A DNA stretch of 29,564 nucleotides from Microcaldota archaeon. Its GTDB lineage: Archaea > Micrarchaeota > Micrarchaeia > Micrarchaeales > CABMGC01. The stretch spans positions 1 to 29,564 of the forward strand of contig DAHVAU010000024.1 in NCBI GenBank assembly GCA_027314465.1. The letters run 5' to 3'. Both the position numbers and the translations under genes were made by a program. The notes under the pieces were generated by a model, which had not been told where the DNA came from, searched no databases, and saw only the letters and a program-made list of their open reading frames with translations. Shown here one piece after another: positions 1 to 7,096 of this stretch; the first letter of the stretch is position 1; each line of letters opens with the position of its first letter.

Positions 1-1
1 T

Positions 2-16
2 AACGCCAAGAAATAG
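2..16 (+). CDS. C-terminal tail of an upstream gene, perhaps ribosomal protein L37Ae
   Basis: Frame 2 of the first bases reads Asn-Ala-Lys-Lys followed by TAG. It ends eight bases before the rpoP start. In many archaea the gene just upstream of rpoP is the ribosomal protein L37Ae gene, and a lysine-rich tail fits that protein. Only four residues are visible, so the identity rests on gene order alone. Confidence 0.25.
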   Translation, partial: NAKK

Positions 17-24
17 TTGATACT

Positions 25-156
25 ATGCCATACGTATGCATACACTGCGGAAGGGAGGTAAAGTCCCTTGAGAAGTTCATAAGGTGCCAGTACTGCGGAT
101 ACAGGGTGCTTGCAAAAAAGAGATCCGCGCTCGCAAAGGAAGTCTCTACAGACTAA
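25..156 (+). CDS. rpoP: DNA-directed RNA polymerase subunit P (Rpo12/Rpb12)
   Basis: A 43-residue zinc-binding protein, which is the normal size for archaeal Rpo12. It is the small subunit that helps anchor the Rpo3/Rpo10 assembly platform of RNA polymerase. Two CxxC pairs are visible: C5-I-H-C8 and C21-Q-Y-C24, followed by Gly-Tyr-Arg and a basic tail (V-L-A-K-K-R), the hallmark pattern of the family. The start is the only ATG giving this product. The gene probably follows an L37Ae-like gene in one transcript. Its TAA stop overlaps the stop of the convergent HD-domain gene by three bases. The gene is short but I regard the assignment as firm. Confidence 0.93.
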   Translation: MPYVCIHCGREVKSLEKFIRCQYCGYRVLAKKRSALAKEVSTD

Positions 157-728
157 GAGCCCGGGATCTCCTTTCTGGCCCTGTCGAGCATGTACCTGAG
201 CTCGGGCATAGTTATCTTTCTGTCTGCATAGCAGATGAACTCATCGCGTCTGGCCTTTCCCATGCGCTTGCCGTACACAAGCAGCTGAAGGGCCACGTCA
301 AGCCTGTCTACCTCCTTTACCAGCCTGCTCTCCCGTGTCATTCCTGCTTCAAGCTCCTTGAATACTCTCGCAAGATAGGCCCTCTCGCTTGCGGGCAGCA
401 GCGAGAGCATGAGCAGCGTGTCCCTCTTCTCCATGGCCTTCTTTCTGGCATTGGTGTACTTCTGGTCCCTCTCATTTGGCCTTGAGGCTATGTCGCCGGT
501 TATTGCTTCGTGGACATCGTGCATCAGGCCCATGAGCATGCACCTGTGCGCATCAAGCCCCATTCTATGCGCCATGAGAAACGAGAGCATTGCGGTGCTG
601 AAGGAATGATCTCCTACGTGCTCGGGATGTTTTATGCCTGACATTACCCATCCTGTGCGCCTCAGGCCCTTTATCCTGTTTGACTTGACAGCAAAATCAT
701 ATATTCTGTCAAGGCCTTTGCGGTCCAT
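153..728 (-). CDS. HD-domain phosphohydrolase (HDDC2/YfbR-like 5'-deoxynucleotidase family)
   Basis: A 191-residue single-domain HD-superfamily protein. The metal-binding pattern is visible: H41 in a Gly-Asp-His-Ser segment, H70-D71 in L-M-H-D-V-H-E, the following T-G-D at 77-79, and D141 in a V-K-E-V-D-R-L segment ahead of a helix with Leu-Gln. This order and length fit the HDDC2/YfbR group, whose characterised members hydrolyse deoxyribonucleoside 5'-monophosphates. Substrate specificity cannot be read here, so nucleotidase activity is a family-based inference. It is the last gene of the histone operon, 25 bases after the PRC-barrel gene, and it converges with rpoP with overlapping stops. 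Confidence 0.85.
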   Translation of the reverse strand: MDRKGLDRIYDFAVKSNRIKGLRRTGWVMSGIKHPEHVGDHSFSTAMLSFLMAHRMGLDAHRCMLMGLMHDVHEAITGDIASRPNERDQKYTNARKKAMEKRDTLLMLSLLPASERAYLARVFKELEAGMTRESRLVKEVDRLDVALQLLVYGKRMGKARRDEFICYADRKITMPELRYMLDRARKEIPGS

Positions 729-753
729 ATAACGCGCACTAGAGAAATAGACC

Positions 754-1005
754 TTACTCCTGCTCGCTCACTACAACAGTGTCGTCGGATACTTTCCTGA
801 CCCTCTTGTAGGCTATGCTGTGCTTTATGAAATCAGCCCGAAGATTGCTGCTCCTTGTCAGATTATCCATGTTGTCCAGCAACAGGTGGGAGACCTTCTG
901 CTCCTCCATGTTAAGCAGCACTCCCTTGACCTCGCCTAGCAGATGTCCTCCTAGCGTAAGTATTCTCTTTCCGTAAAGATCAGATATGTTTATTCCCACG
1001 ACCAC
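754..1005 (-). CDS. PRC-barrel domain protein
   Basis: An 83-residue protein that is essentially a single PRC barrel: an initial I-S-D-L-Y-G-K-R-I segment, then L-L-G-E-V-K-G-V-L-L-N and V-S-H-L-L-L-D, typical of the small archaeal stand-alone PRC proteins. In bacteria the domain occurs in photosynthetic reaction-centre H subunit and in RimM (ribosome maturation). The role of archaeal stand-alone members is not established. The start is GTG and overlaps the TAG stop of the upstream zinc-ribbon gene by one base (TAGTG), so translational coupling is likely. A second in-frame GTG two codons later is an alternative start. Confidence 0.82.
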   Translation of the reverse strand: MVVGINISDLYGKRILTLGGHLLGEVKGVLLNMEEQKVSHLLLDNMDNLTRSSNLRADFIKHSIAYKRVRKVSDDTVVVSEQE

Positions 1006-1556
1006 TACCTCATTCTGTTAATCTTCTTGGATGCAAAAATTCTTATTATGTACTCCTGCATCGATGCTACCGACGCCTCCGTGTCAGAGTCCATCTCCTC
1101 AAGCTCCTTGCTCCCGAACATGCCCCTGTTGGACTTCACAAGAGCCTTGAGGTACTTATCAGTCATAGAGTAGTGGCGCGCCCCGCACGCCCCGCACACA
1201 AAAATCGGCACTACCGGCACGTCATGTATCTCAGACGGATGCTTTAGGTCAAGCTCCCTTCTCAGCCCCGCATGCCCGCACGCCCCGCACACAAAGCCGG
1301 CTGTAACTCCCTCATACTTTTCTGCATCAACTATCTCGGTGTCTCCAGCAGCTATGTACTCTTTTAATGCAGCATCAACGCCTCTTCCATGGCCTTTGCT
1401 GTACACCTGATCTACAACCTGCCCACTGCTCTCGAATTCAGTTATCAGTATTCCCTCTGCGGTGCACTCTGCAATCGAGAATACCTCTGTCCCATACCTA
1501 GAATAAGGCCCGCTCCTTACCCTTTCGTCACCGCTCTTATGCAGAACCAGGGGCAT
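1005..1556 (-). CDS. Uncharacterised protein with two CxxC zinc-binding motifs
   Basis: I do not recognise this 183-residue protein. Residues 1-85 look like an alpha/beta domain with no familiar motif. Two nearly identical knuckles, Phe-Val-Cys-Gly-Ala-Cys-Gly, lie at about 88-94 and 118-124 and should form one zinc ribbon. The interval between them, with His residues, and the following H-Y-S-M-T-D-K-Y complete the core. The C-terminal third is helical and charged, with an acidic stretch (L-E-E-M-D-S-D-T-E) and a basic end. The ATG start lies within the end of the histone gene (20-base overlap), so the two are co-translated. Position in a histone operon suggests a nucleic-acid role, but that is inference only. 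Confidence 0.8.
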   Translation of the reverse strand: MPLVLHKSGDERVRSGPYSRYGTEVFSIAECTAEGILITEFESSGQVVDQVYSKGHGRGVDAALKEYIAAGDTEIVDAEKYEGVTAGFVCGACGHAGLRRELDLKHPSEIHDVPVVPIFVCGACGARHYSMTDKYLKALVKSNRGMFGSKELEEMDSDTEASVASMQEYIIRIFASKKINRMR

Positions 1557-1767
1557 TGTGCCGCCATTTTATCGCGTAGTCTACTATGTCCTTCTTGGTA
1601 ACCTTTCCCCTGCTGCTCCTCTTTGCATTGTCCACTGCAAAGCTGGAGATCCTCTTCGCCTCATTCTCCAGTATGAAGGCCAGCTCATCCGCGCCGCCAT
1701 CTGTAATGCCAACGCTGAAGTGCTCTTTTACAAGCCTTTTTATCGAGCCTCTTGATATATTTGCCAT
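1537..1767 (-). CDS. Archaeal histone (HMf-like histone fold)
   Basis: A 76-residue protein from the ATG at 1767; a GTG three codons earlier is possible. The histone fold runs helix 1 (S-R-G-S-I-K-R-L-V-K), a Ser-Val-Gly-Ile-Thr-Asp loop, a long central helix (G-G-A-D-E-L-A-F-I-L-E-N-E-A-K-R-I), then R-S-S-R-G-K-V-T-K-K-D-I, matching the R-K-T-V-x-x-x-D-I signature before the third helix. Archaeal histones dimerise and wrap DNA into nucleosome-like filaments. It is the first gene of the minus-strand operon, with a TATA-like box at 1839-1850. The core is somewhat divergent (ends Asp-Tyr-Ala-Ile-Lys-Trp), but length and signature are convincing. Confidence 0.9.
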   Translation of the reverse strand: MANISRGSIKRLVKEHFSVGITDGGADELAFILENEAKRISSFAVDNAKRSSRGKVTKKDIVDYAIKWRHNAPGSA

Positions 1768-1838
1768 AGTCAGCACTCAAGATCGTCATCACGAATCAGA
1801 CAGTTCTCGTTCATCACTGCCATAACCATAGAGTGTAA

Positions 1839-1850
1839 GGTATAAAAAGA
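1839..1850 (-). promoter_or_regulatory. TATA-like box for the histone operon
   Basis: On the minus strand this reads CTTTTTATACC, close to the archaeal box A consensus. It lies about 72-83 bases upstream of the histone ATG, predicting a transcript start near 1815 and a leader of about 50 bases. The 107-base gap between metG and the histone gene holds nothing else I can identify. Confidence 0.5.
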
Positions 1851-1883
1851 CTAGAACTGCGGGGAAGTAGCGGAAGAGCCGGC

Positions 1884-3392
1884 TCACTCCACCTTATTGA
1901 ATAATATGACTGGCTTGCCCACGGAGAATCCGTGCAGCAGTTCTGTAGCGTACTTAAGTTCTCGGCGTTCCTGCCCAATGTAAGCCAGCAACTTCTCGGA
2001 TGCCGACGGCATGTAAGGCCATATGAGTATGCCAAGGGTTCTGCATATGTTGGCGCATACGAGCAGTATCCCGTTAACTGCGCCGCTATCCCCCTCCTTT
2101 AACAGCCTCCATGGCTCATTTTCCTGGAAGTACTTGTTCCCGACGCTTGATATCTCCATGATCCTTAGCAGTGCCTGGTTCAGCTGCCCCTCATCCAGCA
2201 GCGCAGCGGCTTCCCTGGCAAGCGCATGTACCTTCTCCATCACGAGCTTTCCCTCGCCCAGCTCCTGCCCTGCTACCTCTCCAGCGAGCCTGTCGTATAT
2301 GAACGACAGCGTCCTGTTAACGAAGTTGCCCAGATTCCCGACGAGCTCGTTGTTTATGGCATCCCTAAGGGCCTTCTCGGAGAAATCACCGTCCTCGAAA
2401 GTGGATATCCCCTTCATCAGGTAGTAGCGCAGGGCATCGGCTCCGTACCTGCTTAGCATGACCTGCGGATCAACGACATTGCCTATGGACTTGCTCATCT
2501 TCTGCCCATCTGCGGTCACGTATCCGTGTACGAATACTTCCTTTGGCAGCTCAAATCCTGCAGATAGCAGCATTGCCGGCCAGTATACTGCGTGGAACCT
2601 GAGTATGCCTTTGCCTATGACGTGCATGTCTGCTGGCCAGAGCTTCCTGAATCTTTCCATGTCAGACGGCAGGCCTGCACCTGTAAGGTATGTGCCCAGC
2701 GCATCGAACCAGACGTACATTATCTGCGAGCTGTCTGCCGGCACGGCTATGCCCCACCCATGCGCCCTATCAACCGATCTCGATACGCTGAAATCGTCAA
2801 GGCCGGCCTTGACGAAGCTAATCACCTCGTTCTTCTTTGACTCCGGAACCACCTTGAGCCTGTCGCTCTCTATGAGCCCCAGCAGTCTGTCCTGGTACGC
2901 AGAGAGCCTGAAGAAGTAGTTGTCCTCCTCCACAAGCTCCGGCTTTGTCCTATGCTCAGGGCACAGGCCTTCTACAAGCTCGTTATCTGTATAATACAGC
3001 TCGCACCTCACGCAGTAAAGGCCACTGTACACCTTCCTGTATATGTCGCCGCTCTTGCTGCATCTCCCCCACAACAGCGCGGCCACCTTTGCGTGGTCAT
3101 TGTCTATGGCTGTTCTTACGAACGAGTCATACGACAACCCTATGCTGTCTGCGAGCTTCCTGAAGGCCCCGGAGTTCAGGGCGCAGAACTCTCCCACATC
3201 AACGCCTGCCTTCTCCGCAGCGAGCACGTTGGTAAGGCTGTTCTCGTCGGTTCCTGTGGTAAGGAATACGTCATCGCCGCGCATCTTCCTGTAGCGCGCA
3301 ATCACATCCGCCTCTACGAACTCTATTGCGTGGCCTATGTGAGGCCTGGCATTCACGTATGGTATGGCTGTAGTTATGTAGAATTTTGTCAA
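1884..3392 (-). CDS. metG: Methionyl-tRNA synthetase, bacterial-type
   Basis: A class I synthetase of 502 residues that charges tRNA-Met for initiation and elongation. The HIGH signature is at residues 18-21 and KMSKS at 298-302. The connective-peptide zinc knuckle has one set of ligands (C127, C130, C144, H147), the arrangement I associate with single-knuckle enzymes such as the Thermus one rather than the two-knuckle archaeal form. Segments such as Y-V-W-F-D-A-L, H-V-I-G-K and D-A-L-R-Y-Y-L also match the bacterial branch. The C-terminal EMAPII/Trbp-like dimerisation domain is absent. The start is TTG, supported by a strong GGAGG-type Shine-Dalgarno at 3398-3404, five bases upstream. Confidence 0.96.
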   Translation of the reverse strand: MTKFYITTAIPYVNARPHIGHAIEFVEADVIARYRKMRGDDVFLTTGTDENSLTNVLAAEKAGVDVGEFCALNSGAFRKLADSIGLSYDSFVRTAIDNDHAKVAALLWGRCSKSGDIYRKVYSGLYCVRCELYYTDNELVEGLCPEHRTKPELVEEDNYFFRLSAYQDRLLGLIESDRLKVVPESKKNEVISFVKAGLDDFSVSRSVDRAHGWGIAVPADSSQIMYVWFDALGTYLTGAGLPSDMERFRKLWPADMHVIGKGILRFHAVYWPAMLLSAGFELPKEVFVHGYVTADGQKMSKSIGNVVDPQVMLSRYGADALRYYLMKGISTFEDGDFSEKALRDAINNELVGNLGNFVNRTLSFIYDRLAGEVAGQELGEGKLVMEKVHALAREAAALLDEGQLNQALLRIMEISSVGNKYFQENEPWRLLKEGDSGAVNGILLVCANICRTLGILIWPYMPSASEKLLAYIGQERRELKYATELLHGFSVGKPVILFNKVE

Positions 3393-3436
3393 TCCAGCGC
3401 CTCCGGCTTACTTCCACTACTCTATTATTTGGAGAC

Positions 3437-3449
3437 AATTTTTATATCA
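3437..3449. promoter_or_regulatory. Shared bidirectional TATA box between metG and mcm
   Basis: The 95-base divergent gap has one clear AT box. Read on plus it gives AATTTTTATATCA; read on minus it gives TGATATAAAAATT. Both orientations resemble archaeal box A. On plus it lies about 40 bases before the mcm ATG; on minus about 45 bases before the metG TTG. Predicted starts are near 3470 (plus) and 3415 (minus). This is deduced from spacing; no transcript data are available. Confidence 0.5.
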
Positions 3450-3487
3450 TTCGTAAGAGGTTATAGGGGAGAGCGGATAGTGATAAC

Positions 3488-5554
3488 ATGGAAGCCCTGG
3501 ATGCCGTTGTGGCTGCGGAAATAGAGGACAAATTCCTTGATTTCTTCAATTCCTACTACACGGAGCAGATAAAGGAGATGTACATAGGCTACCCCAAGAA
3601 GAGGAGCGTGCTTATCGACATCAAAGACCTTGAGAAGTTCGATGTGGACCTCGCAGGGACGCTGTTCGATAATCCCGACTCAATACTGCCTGTGGCAAAC
3701 AAGGCGCTGTGGAAGATAAGCCCGCGCCCGGACGGCGGCCCGCCTGCATATGCAAGGTTCTTCGGATACGATTCGAACATGCCCCTCATACAGGACGTGG
3801 GCTCCGAGCACATAGGCAAGATGCTCACGCTTGACTCGCTGGTGGTAAAGAGGTCTGAGATAATCCCTAAGGTCCATGTTGCCAAGTTCAAGTGCTCCTT
3901 CTGCGGCACTGTTCTTGAGGTAAAGGTGGAGCGTGACGATGAGATAGACCTCTGCCCGCAGTGCAGGCGCAGGTCGCTAAAGCAGCTCAACAGCGAGTCG
4001 AAGTTCGTAAACATGCAGAGGCTTGCGGTCCAGGATCCGCTGGAGAGGCTCAGGGGCAGCACACCGACATGGCATCTGGAGGTGCTGCTTGACGACGACC
4101 TTGTAAACACCATAATCCCAGGGGACAGGGTGGACATAACCGGCATACTTCGCATAAGGCCGCGCAGGACCTTCAGGGGCAAGGAGGATAAGGTGCTCTT
4201 CACTCCGTACTTCGATGTAGTATCCCTAAAGCCAAAGCAGAAGGAGTTCGCCGAGCTTGAGATAAGCGGCGACGAGGAGCTCACGATAAAGGAGATGTCA
4301 AGGGATCCTCTGATCTTCGAGAAGATAGCAAAGTCCATAGCCCCATCGATATACGGCCACGAAGAGATAAAGAAGGCGCTGGCGCTGCAGCTGTTCGGCG
4401 GCACTCCTGAAAAGAAGCTCATAGACGGCGGAGCGATACGCAGCGACATACACATAATGCTCATAGGAGACCCCGGAAGCGCCAAGACCAGGCTGCTGCA
4501 GGCGGTCACAGCCATAGTGCCAAAGGGGATATACGTGAGCGGCAAGTCTACTACGTCAGCCGGCCTTACTGCAAGCGCCGAGAGGGACGAGTTCTCAGAA
4601 GGCGGATGGACGCTAAAGGCAGGGGCGCTTGTGCTTGGATCAGGCGGCGAGGTATCTATCGACGAATTCGACAAGATAGGGGAGGAGGACAAGTCTTCGC
4701 TGCTTGAGGCTCTTGAGTCCCAGACCATAAGCGTTGCAAAGGCAGGCATAGTCGCAAAGTTCACGGCAAGGACCTCAGTTCTTGCGGCTGCGAACCCCAA
4801 GTTCGGCAGATTCGACAAGAACGCATATCCTGCGGAGCAGTTCGACATATCTCCTGCTCTGCTATCAAGGTTCGACCTTATATTCCCGATACAGGACGTT
4901 CTGGACGAGGAGCAGGACACAAAGATAGCAAGGCACATAATGGCGCAGCACGAGGCTGCAGGCGCACAGATTCTGGGAGCCACTGACTACGAGCAGGTTC
5001 AGGCCCCTCCCTTCGGAGCCGATATACTGCGCAAGTACATAGCCTATGCCAAGAAGACTGTAAAGCCAAGGCTCATGCCAGAGGCGAGCAAGAGGATAGA
5101 GGACTATTATGTGGGCCTGCGTAAGCTAGGGATAAAGCAGGGCGCCACGCCAATAACGCCAAGGCAGATCGAGGGGCTGATAAGGATGGCAGAGGCCAGC
5201 ACAAAGTCAAGGCTCTCAGAGAAGATAGAGCCAAAGGATGCAGAGCTGGCCATAACTCTGTTCGAGTTCATGTTCAAGACGCTCTCGGTGGACAGCACAG
5301 GCCGCAGGGACATAGACATGCTGACCACAGGCTTCCCCAAGGAGAAAGTCAACAAGATGAATTCCATACTGGGGATAGTGAAGGCTGTGGACCAGGACGG
5401 CACAGGCGCACCTATAGTAAAAGTGCTTGAGGAAGCCGAGCGTCAGGGCATAGACCGCAATACCTGCACAAGGTACATAAACGAGCTGGAGCGCAGCGGA
5501 GATCTGTATTCTCCAAAGGCAGGTATACTTAAGATAGTAAGGAGAGAAGAGTAA
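3488..5554 (+). CDS. mcm: Replicative DNA helicase MCM
   Basis: A 688-residue replicative helicase, the normal archaeal size, acting as a hexamer at replication forks. The N-terminal domain has a zinc knuckle (C136, C139, C156, C159). The AAA+ core carries Walker A G-D-P-G-S-A-K-T at 327-334 (K333), Walker B with D392-E393, the sensor region A-A-N-P-K-F-G, and the arginine finger S-R-F-D with R461. A C-terminal winged-helix domain ends the protein. The Walker A serine is replaced by threonine, a conservative change. A GTGAT ribosome-binding element lies three bases before the ATG. It diverges from metG and is followed 13 bases later by a presenilin-type protease, probably co-transcribed. Confidence 0.97.
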   Translation: MEALDAVVAAEIEDKFLDFFNSYYTEQIKEMYIGYPKKRSVLIDIKDLEKFDVDLAGTLFDNPDSILPVANKALWKISPRPDGGPPAYARFFGYDSNMPLIQDVGSEHIGKMLTLDSLVVKRSEIIPKVHVAKFKCSFCGTVLEVKVERDDEIDLCPQCRRRSLKQLNSESKFVNMQRLAVQDPLERLRGSTPTWHLEVLLDDDLVNTIIPGDRVDITGILRIRPRRTFRGKEDKVLFTPYFDVVSLKPKQKEFAELEISGDEELTIKEMSRDPLIFEKIAKSIAPSIYGHEEIKKALALQLFGGTPEKKLIDGGAIRSDIHIMLIGDPGSAKTRLLQAVTAIVPKGIYVSGKSTTSAGLTASAERDEFSEGGWTLKAGALVLGSGGEVSIDEFDKIGEEDKSSLLEALESQTISVAKAGIVAKFTARTSVLAAANPKFGRFDKNAYPAEQFDISPALLSRFDLIFPIQDVLDEEQDTKIARHIMAQHEAAGAQILGATDYEQVQAPPFGADILRKYIAYAKKTVKPRLMPEASKRIEDYYVGLRKLGIKQGATPITPRQIEGLIRMAEASTKSRLSEKIEPKDAELAITLFEFMFKTLSVDSTGRRDIDMLTTGFPKEKVNKMNSILGIVKAVDQDGTGAPIVKVLEEAERQGIDRNTCTRYINELERSGDLYSPKAGILKIVRREE

Positions 5555-5567
5555 GCATTGTCCTACG

Positions 5568-6665
5568 GTGTTTTTGCTGGAGAGGAAGATAGAGGCCAGG
5601 CAGCTGGCCAGCATAATGACAATGTTTCTGATAGTGCAGTTCGGGGGCCTGCTCATAGCAATCACAGCCCTTGGCACGTCTGCGGCCCAGGTAGTATCAA
5701 GCCAGGGAACTGCGCAGGGCACTGTAGAGACAGCCCTGTTCTACATGCTGTACATCATCGCATTTGCCGCTCTGATTCTGTTCATATTCAGGTTCCTAAA
5801 TGGAAAGATAGTGTTCATGCTGCTTGAAGCGTTCGTGGTGCTGCTTGCCACAGCCATACTGCTATTCATAGTGTTCTCGGTGCTTCTGCCGTCGGCCAGC
5901 AGCCTCTACCTGGGCATTGCAGCCGCGGTGATAACCATCGCAATGATAGCCGTGAAGTACAAGACCTCAAGGCTTAGGAACGTTCTTGCCATAACCTCCA
6001 GCATGGGTGTAGGGATACTGATAGGCCTAAACGGCTTTGCCCTTGCATTCCTGTTCATGCTCTTCATCGCCGTGTACGACTACATAGCCGTTTTCGTAAC
6101 AAAGCATATGCAGGTCATAGCAAAGCATGCCTCATCCATGAACCTTGCCCTGCTGGTGGGCTCATCGGAAGTAGAGGCTATACCAAGCAGGTACCTGAAG
6201 CGTCAGGACGTAAGGGAGTTCAGAAAGGATATCAGGAAGCAGAAGGTGAGCGATCCTATGATAAAGAGGCTTATATCCGAGGGCATAGTGCCACTGGTGT
6301 CGCAGGTGCAGCTTGGCAGCGGCGATCTGGCCATACCTCTCATGGTTGCAGTCAGCGCGTATGTCAGCTTCCTGAGCTATTTCGCCGGATTCATGGTGGT
6401 GGCCGGGGCGGGGTTCGGAATGCTGTATACAATGTATCTTCTAAAGAAGTACAAGGTTGCCCTTCCTGCCATACCCCCTCTTACTGCGTTCATAAGCCTG
6501 TTTCTGGGAATAATGTTCCTTGTGACCTCTCCGGCGCAGATACAGGTGTGGGCCGGATTCATGCTCCTCTCTGCCGTTATAGTCCTGGTGCTGACTACCA
6601 AGCTCAGGAGCATCCAGGCAGCGGCGCAGATCGCCAAGCGCACCTTAGCCTCCAGGGTTCAGTGA
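5568..6665 (+). CDS. Presenilin-type intramembrane aspartyl protease (archaeal PSH/SPP family)
   Basis: A polytopic membrane protein of 365 residues with about nine hydrophobic segments, the family topology. The three defining motifs are visible: Tyr-Asp at 170-171 (V-Y-D-Y), Gly-Ser-Gly-Asp at 250-253 (GxGD), and a PAL-like Leu-Pro-Ala-Ile-Pro near 299-303. D171 and D253 would be the catalytic pair, cutting substrates within the membrane. The hydrophilic loop between the catalytic helices (about 182-246) is basic and of moderate length. The GTG at 5568 is the earliest start consistent with the preceding mcm stop; an internal ATG at 5616 just before the first membrane segment is an alternative. 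Substrates in archaea are unknown. The PAL to PAI change is conservative. Confidence 0.9.
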   Translation: MFLLERKIEARQLASIMTMFLIVQFGGLLIAITALGTSAAQVVSSQGTAQGTVETALFYMLYIIAFAALILFIFRFLNGKIVFMLLEAFVVLLATAILLFIVFSVLLPSASSLYLGIAAAVITIAMIAVKYKTSRLRNVLAITSSMGVGILIGLNGFALAFLFMLFIAVYDYIAVFVTKHMQVIAKHASSMNLALLVGSSEVEAIPSRYLKRQDVREFRKDIRKQKVSDPMIKRLISEGIVPLVSQVQLGSGDLAIPLMVAVSAYVSFLSYFAGFMVVAGAGFGMLYTMYLLKKYKVALPAIPPLTAFISLFLGIMFLVTSPAQIQVWAGFMLLSAVIVLVLTTKLRSIQAAAQIAKRTLASRVQ

Positions 6666-6717
6666 AGCCGCGCATAATGTGCAATGCGCCGCCATCCTGC
6701 CAAATTCCCTGCAAAAG

Positions 6718-6726
6718 GCTTATAAT
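6718..6726 (+). promoter_or_regulatory. TATA box of the thioredoxin operon
   Basis: GCTTATAAT-type box within the gap after the presenilin-like gene, 45-53 bases before the thioredoxin ATG, predicting a transcript start near 6747. The leader carries GTGAT at 6762-6766 as ribosome-binding element, four bases before the ATG. Confidence 0.5.
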
Positions 6727-6768
6727 TGTGTAAACCACAATATCACTGCTAACTCTATAGTGTGATAT
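6725..6768 (+). repeat. Two inverted repeats at the thioredoxin promoter
   Basis: Two adjacent dyads lie between the TATA box and the start codon. The first has arms ATTGTG (6725-6730) and CACAAT (6736-6741) with a five-base spacer. The second has arms ATATCAC (6740-6746) and GTGATAT (6762-6768) with a 15-base spacer, and its right arm contains the GTGAT ribosome-binding element. They could be operator half-sites or, if the transcript starts early enough, a hairpin masking the ribosome site. Both are short and could be chance. Confidence 0.35.
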
Positions 6769-6770
6769 GA

Positions 6771-7085
6771 ATGATAGACTTTACAAGCCAGAATTTCGAG
6801 AGCGAGGTTATCAAATCGGACAAGCCGGTTGTGGTTGACTTCTGGGCAGAGTGGTGCGGTCCGTGCAGGATATTCAGCCCTATCATAGATGATGTCTCTA
6901 AGACATACGGCGCAAAGGTGAAGTTCGGCAAGCTCAACACCGATGACAACAACGACATAGCTGCCAAGTACAACATAATGAGCATACCAACGGTGCTTCT
7001 CTTCGAGAAAGGAGAGGTAAAGGCCATGTCGGTTGGTGCAGTACCTAAGGAATCTTTCAAGAAGTGGCTTGACAATAATCTCTGA
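6771..7085 (+). CDS. trxA: Thioredoxin
   Basis: A 104-residue single thioredoxin domain, normal length, without signal peptide, so cytosolic. The redox site Trp-Cys-Gly-Pro-Cys is at residues 28-32, D23 in V-D-F-W is the usual buried acid, and the cis-proline is P73 in S-I-P-T. It would reduce protein disulfides. No thioredoxin reductase gene is in the window. HisRS follows 11 bases later, so the two are likely co-transcribed. The ATG is preceded by a GTGAT element at the right distance. Confidence 0.96.
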   Translation: MIDFTSQNFESEVIKSDKPVVVDFWAEWCGPCRIFSPIIDDVSKTYGAKVKFGKLNTDDNNDIAAKYNIMSIPTVLLFEKGEVKAMSVGAVPKESFKKWLDNNL

Positions 7086-7096
7086 CGCGGATCTAA

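Noticed and set aside
3589..4983. A 464-codon minus-strand open frame opposite mcm
   Set aside because: It is the mirror of the mcm codon pattern, with a Ser-rich product without domains. MCM has intact AAA+ motifs over the same bases.
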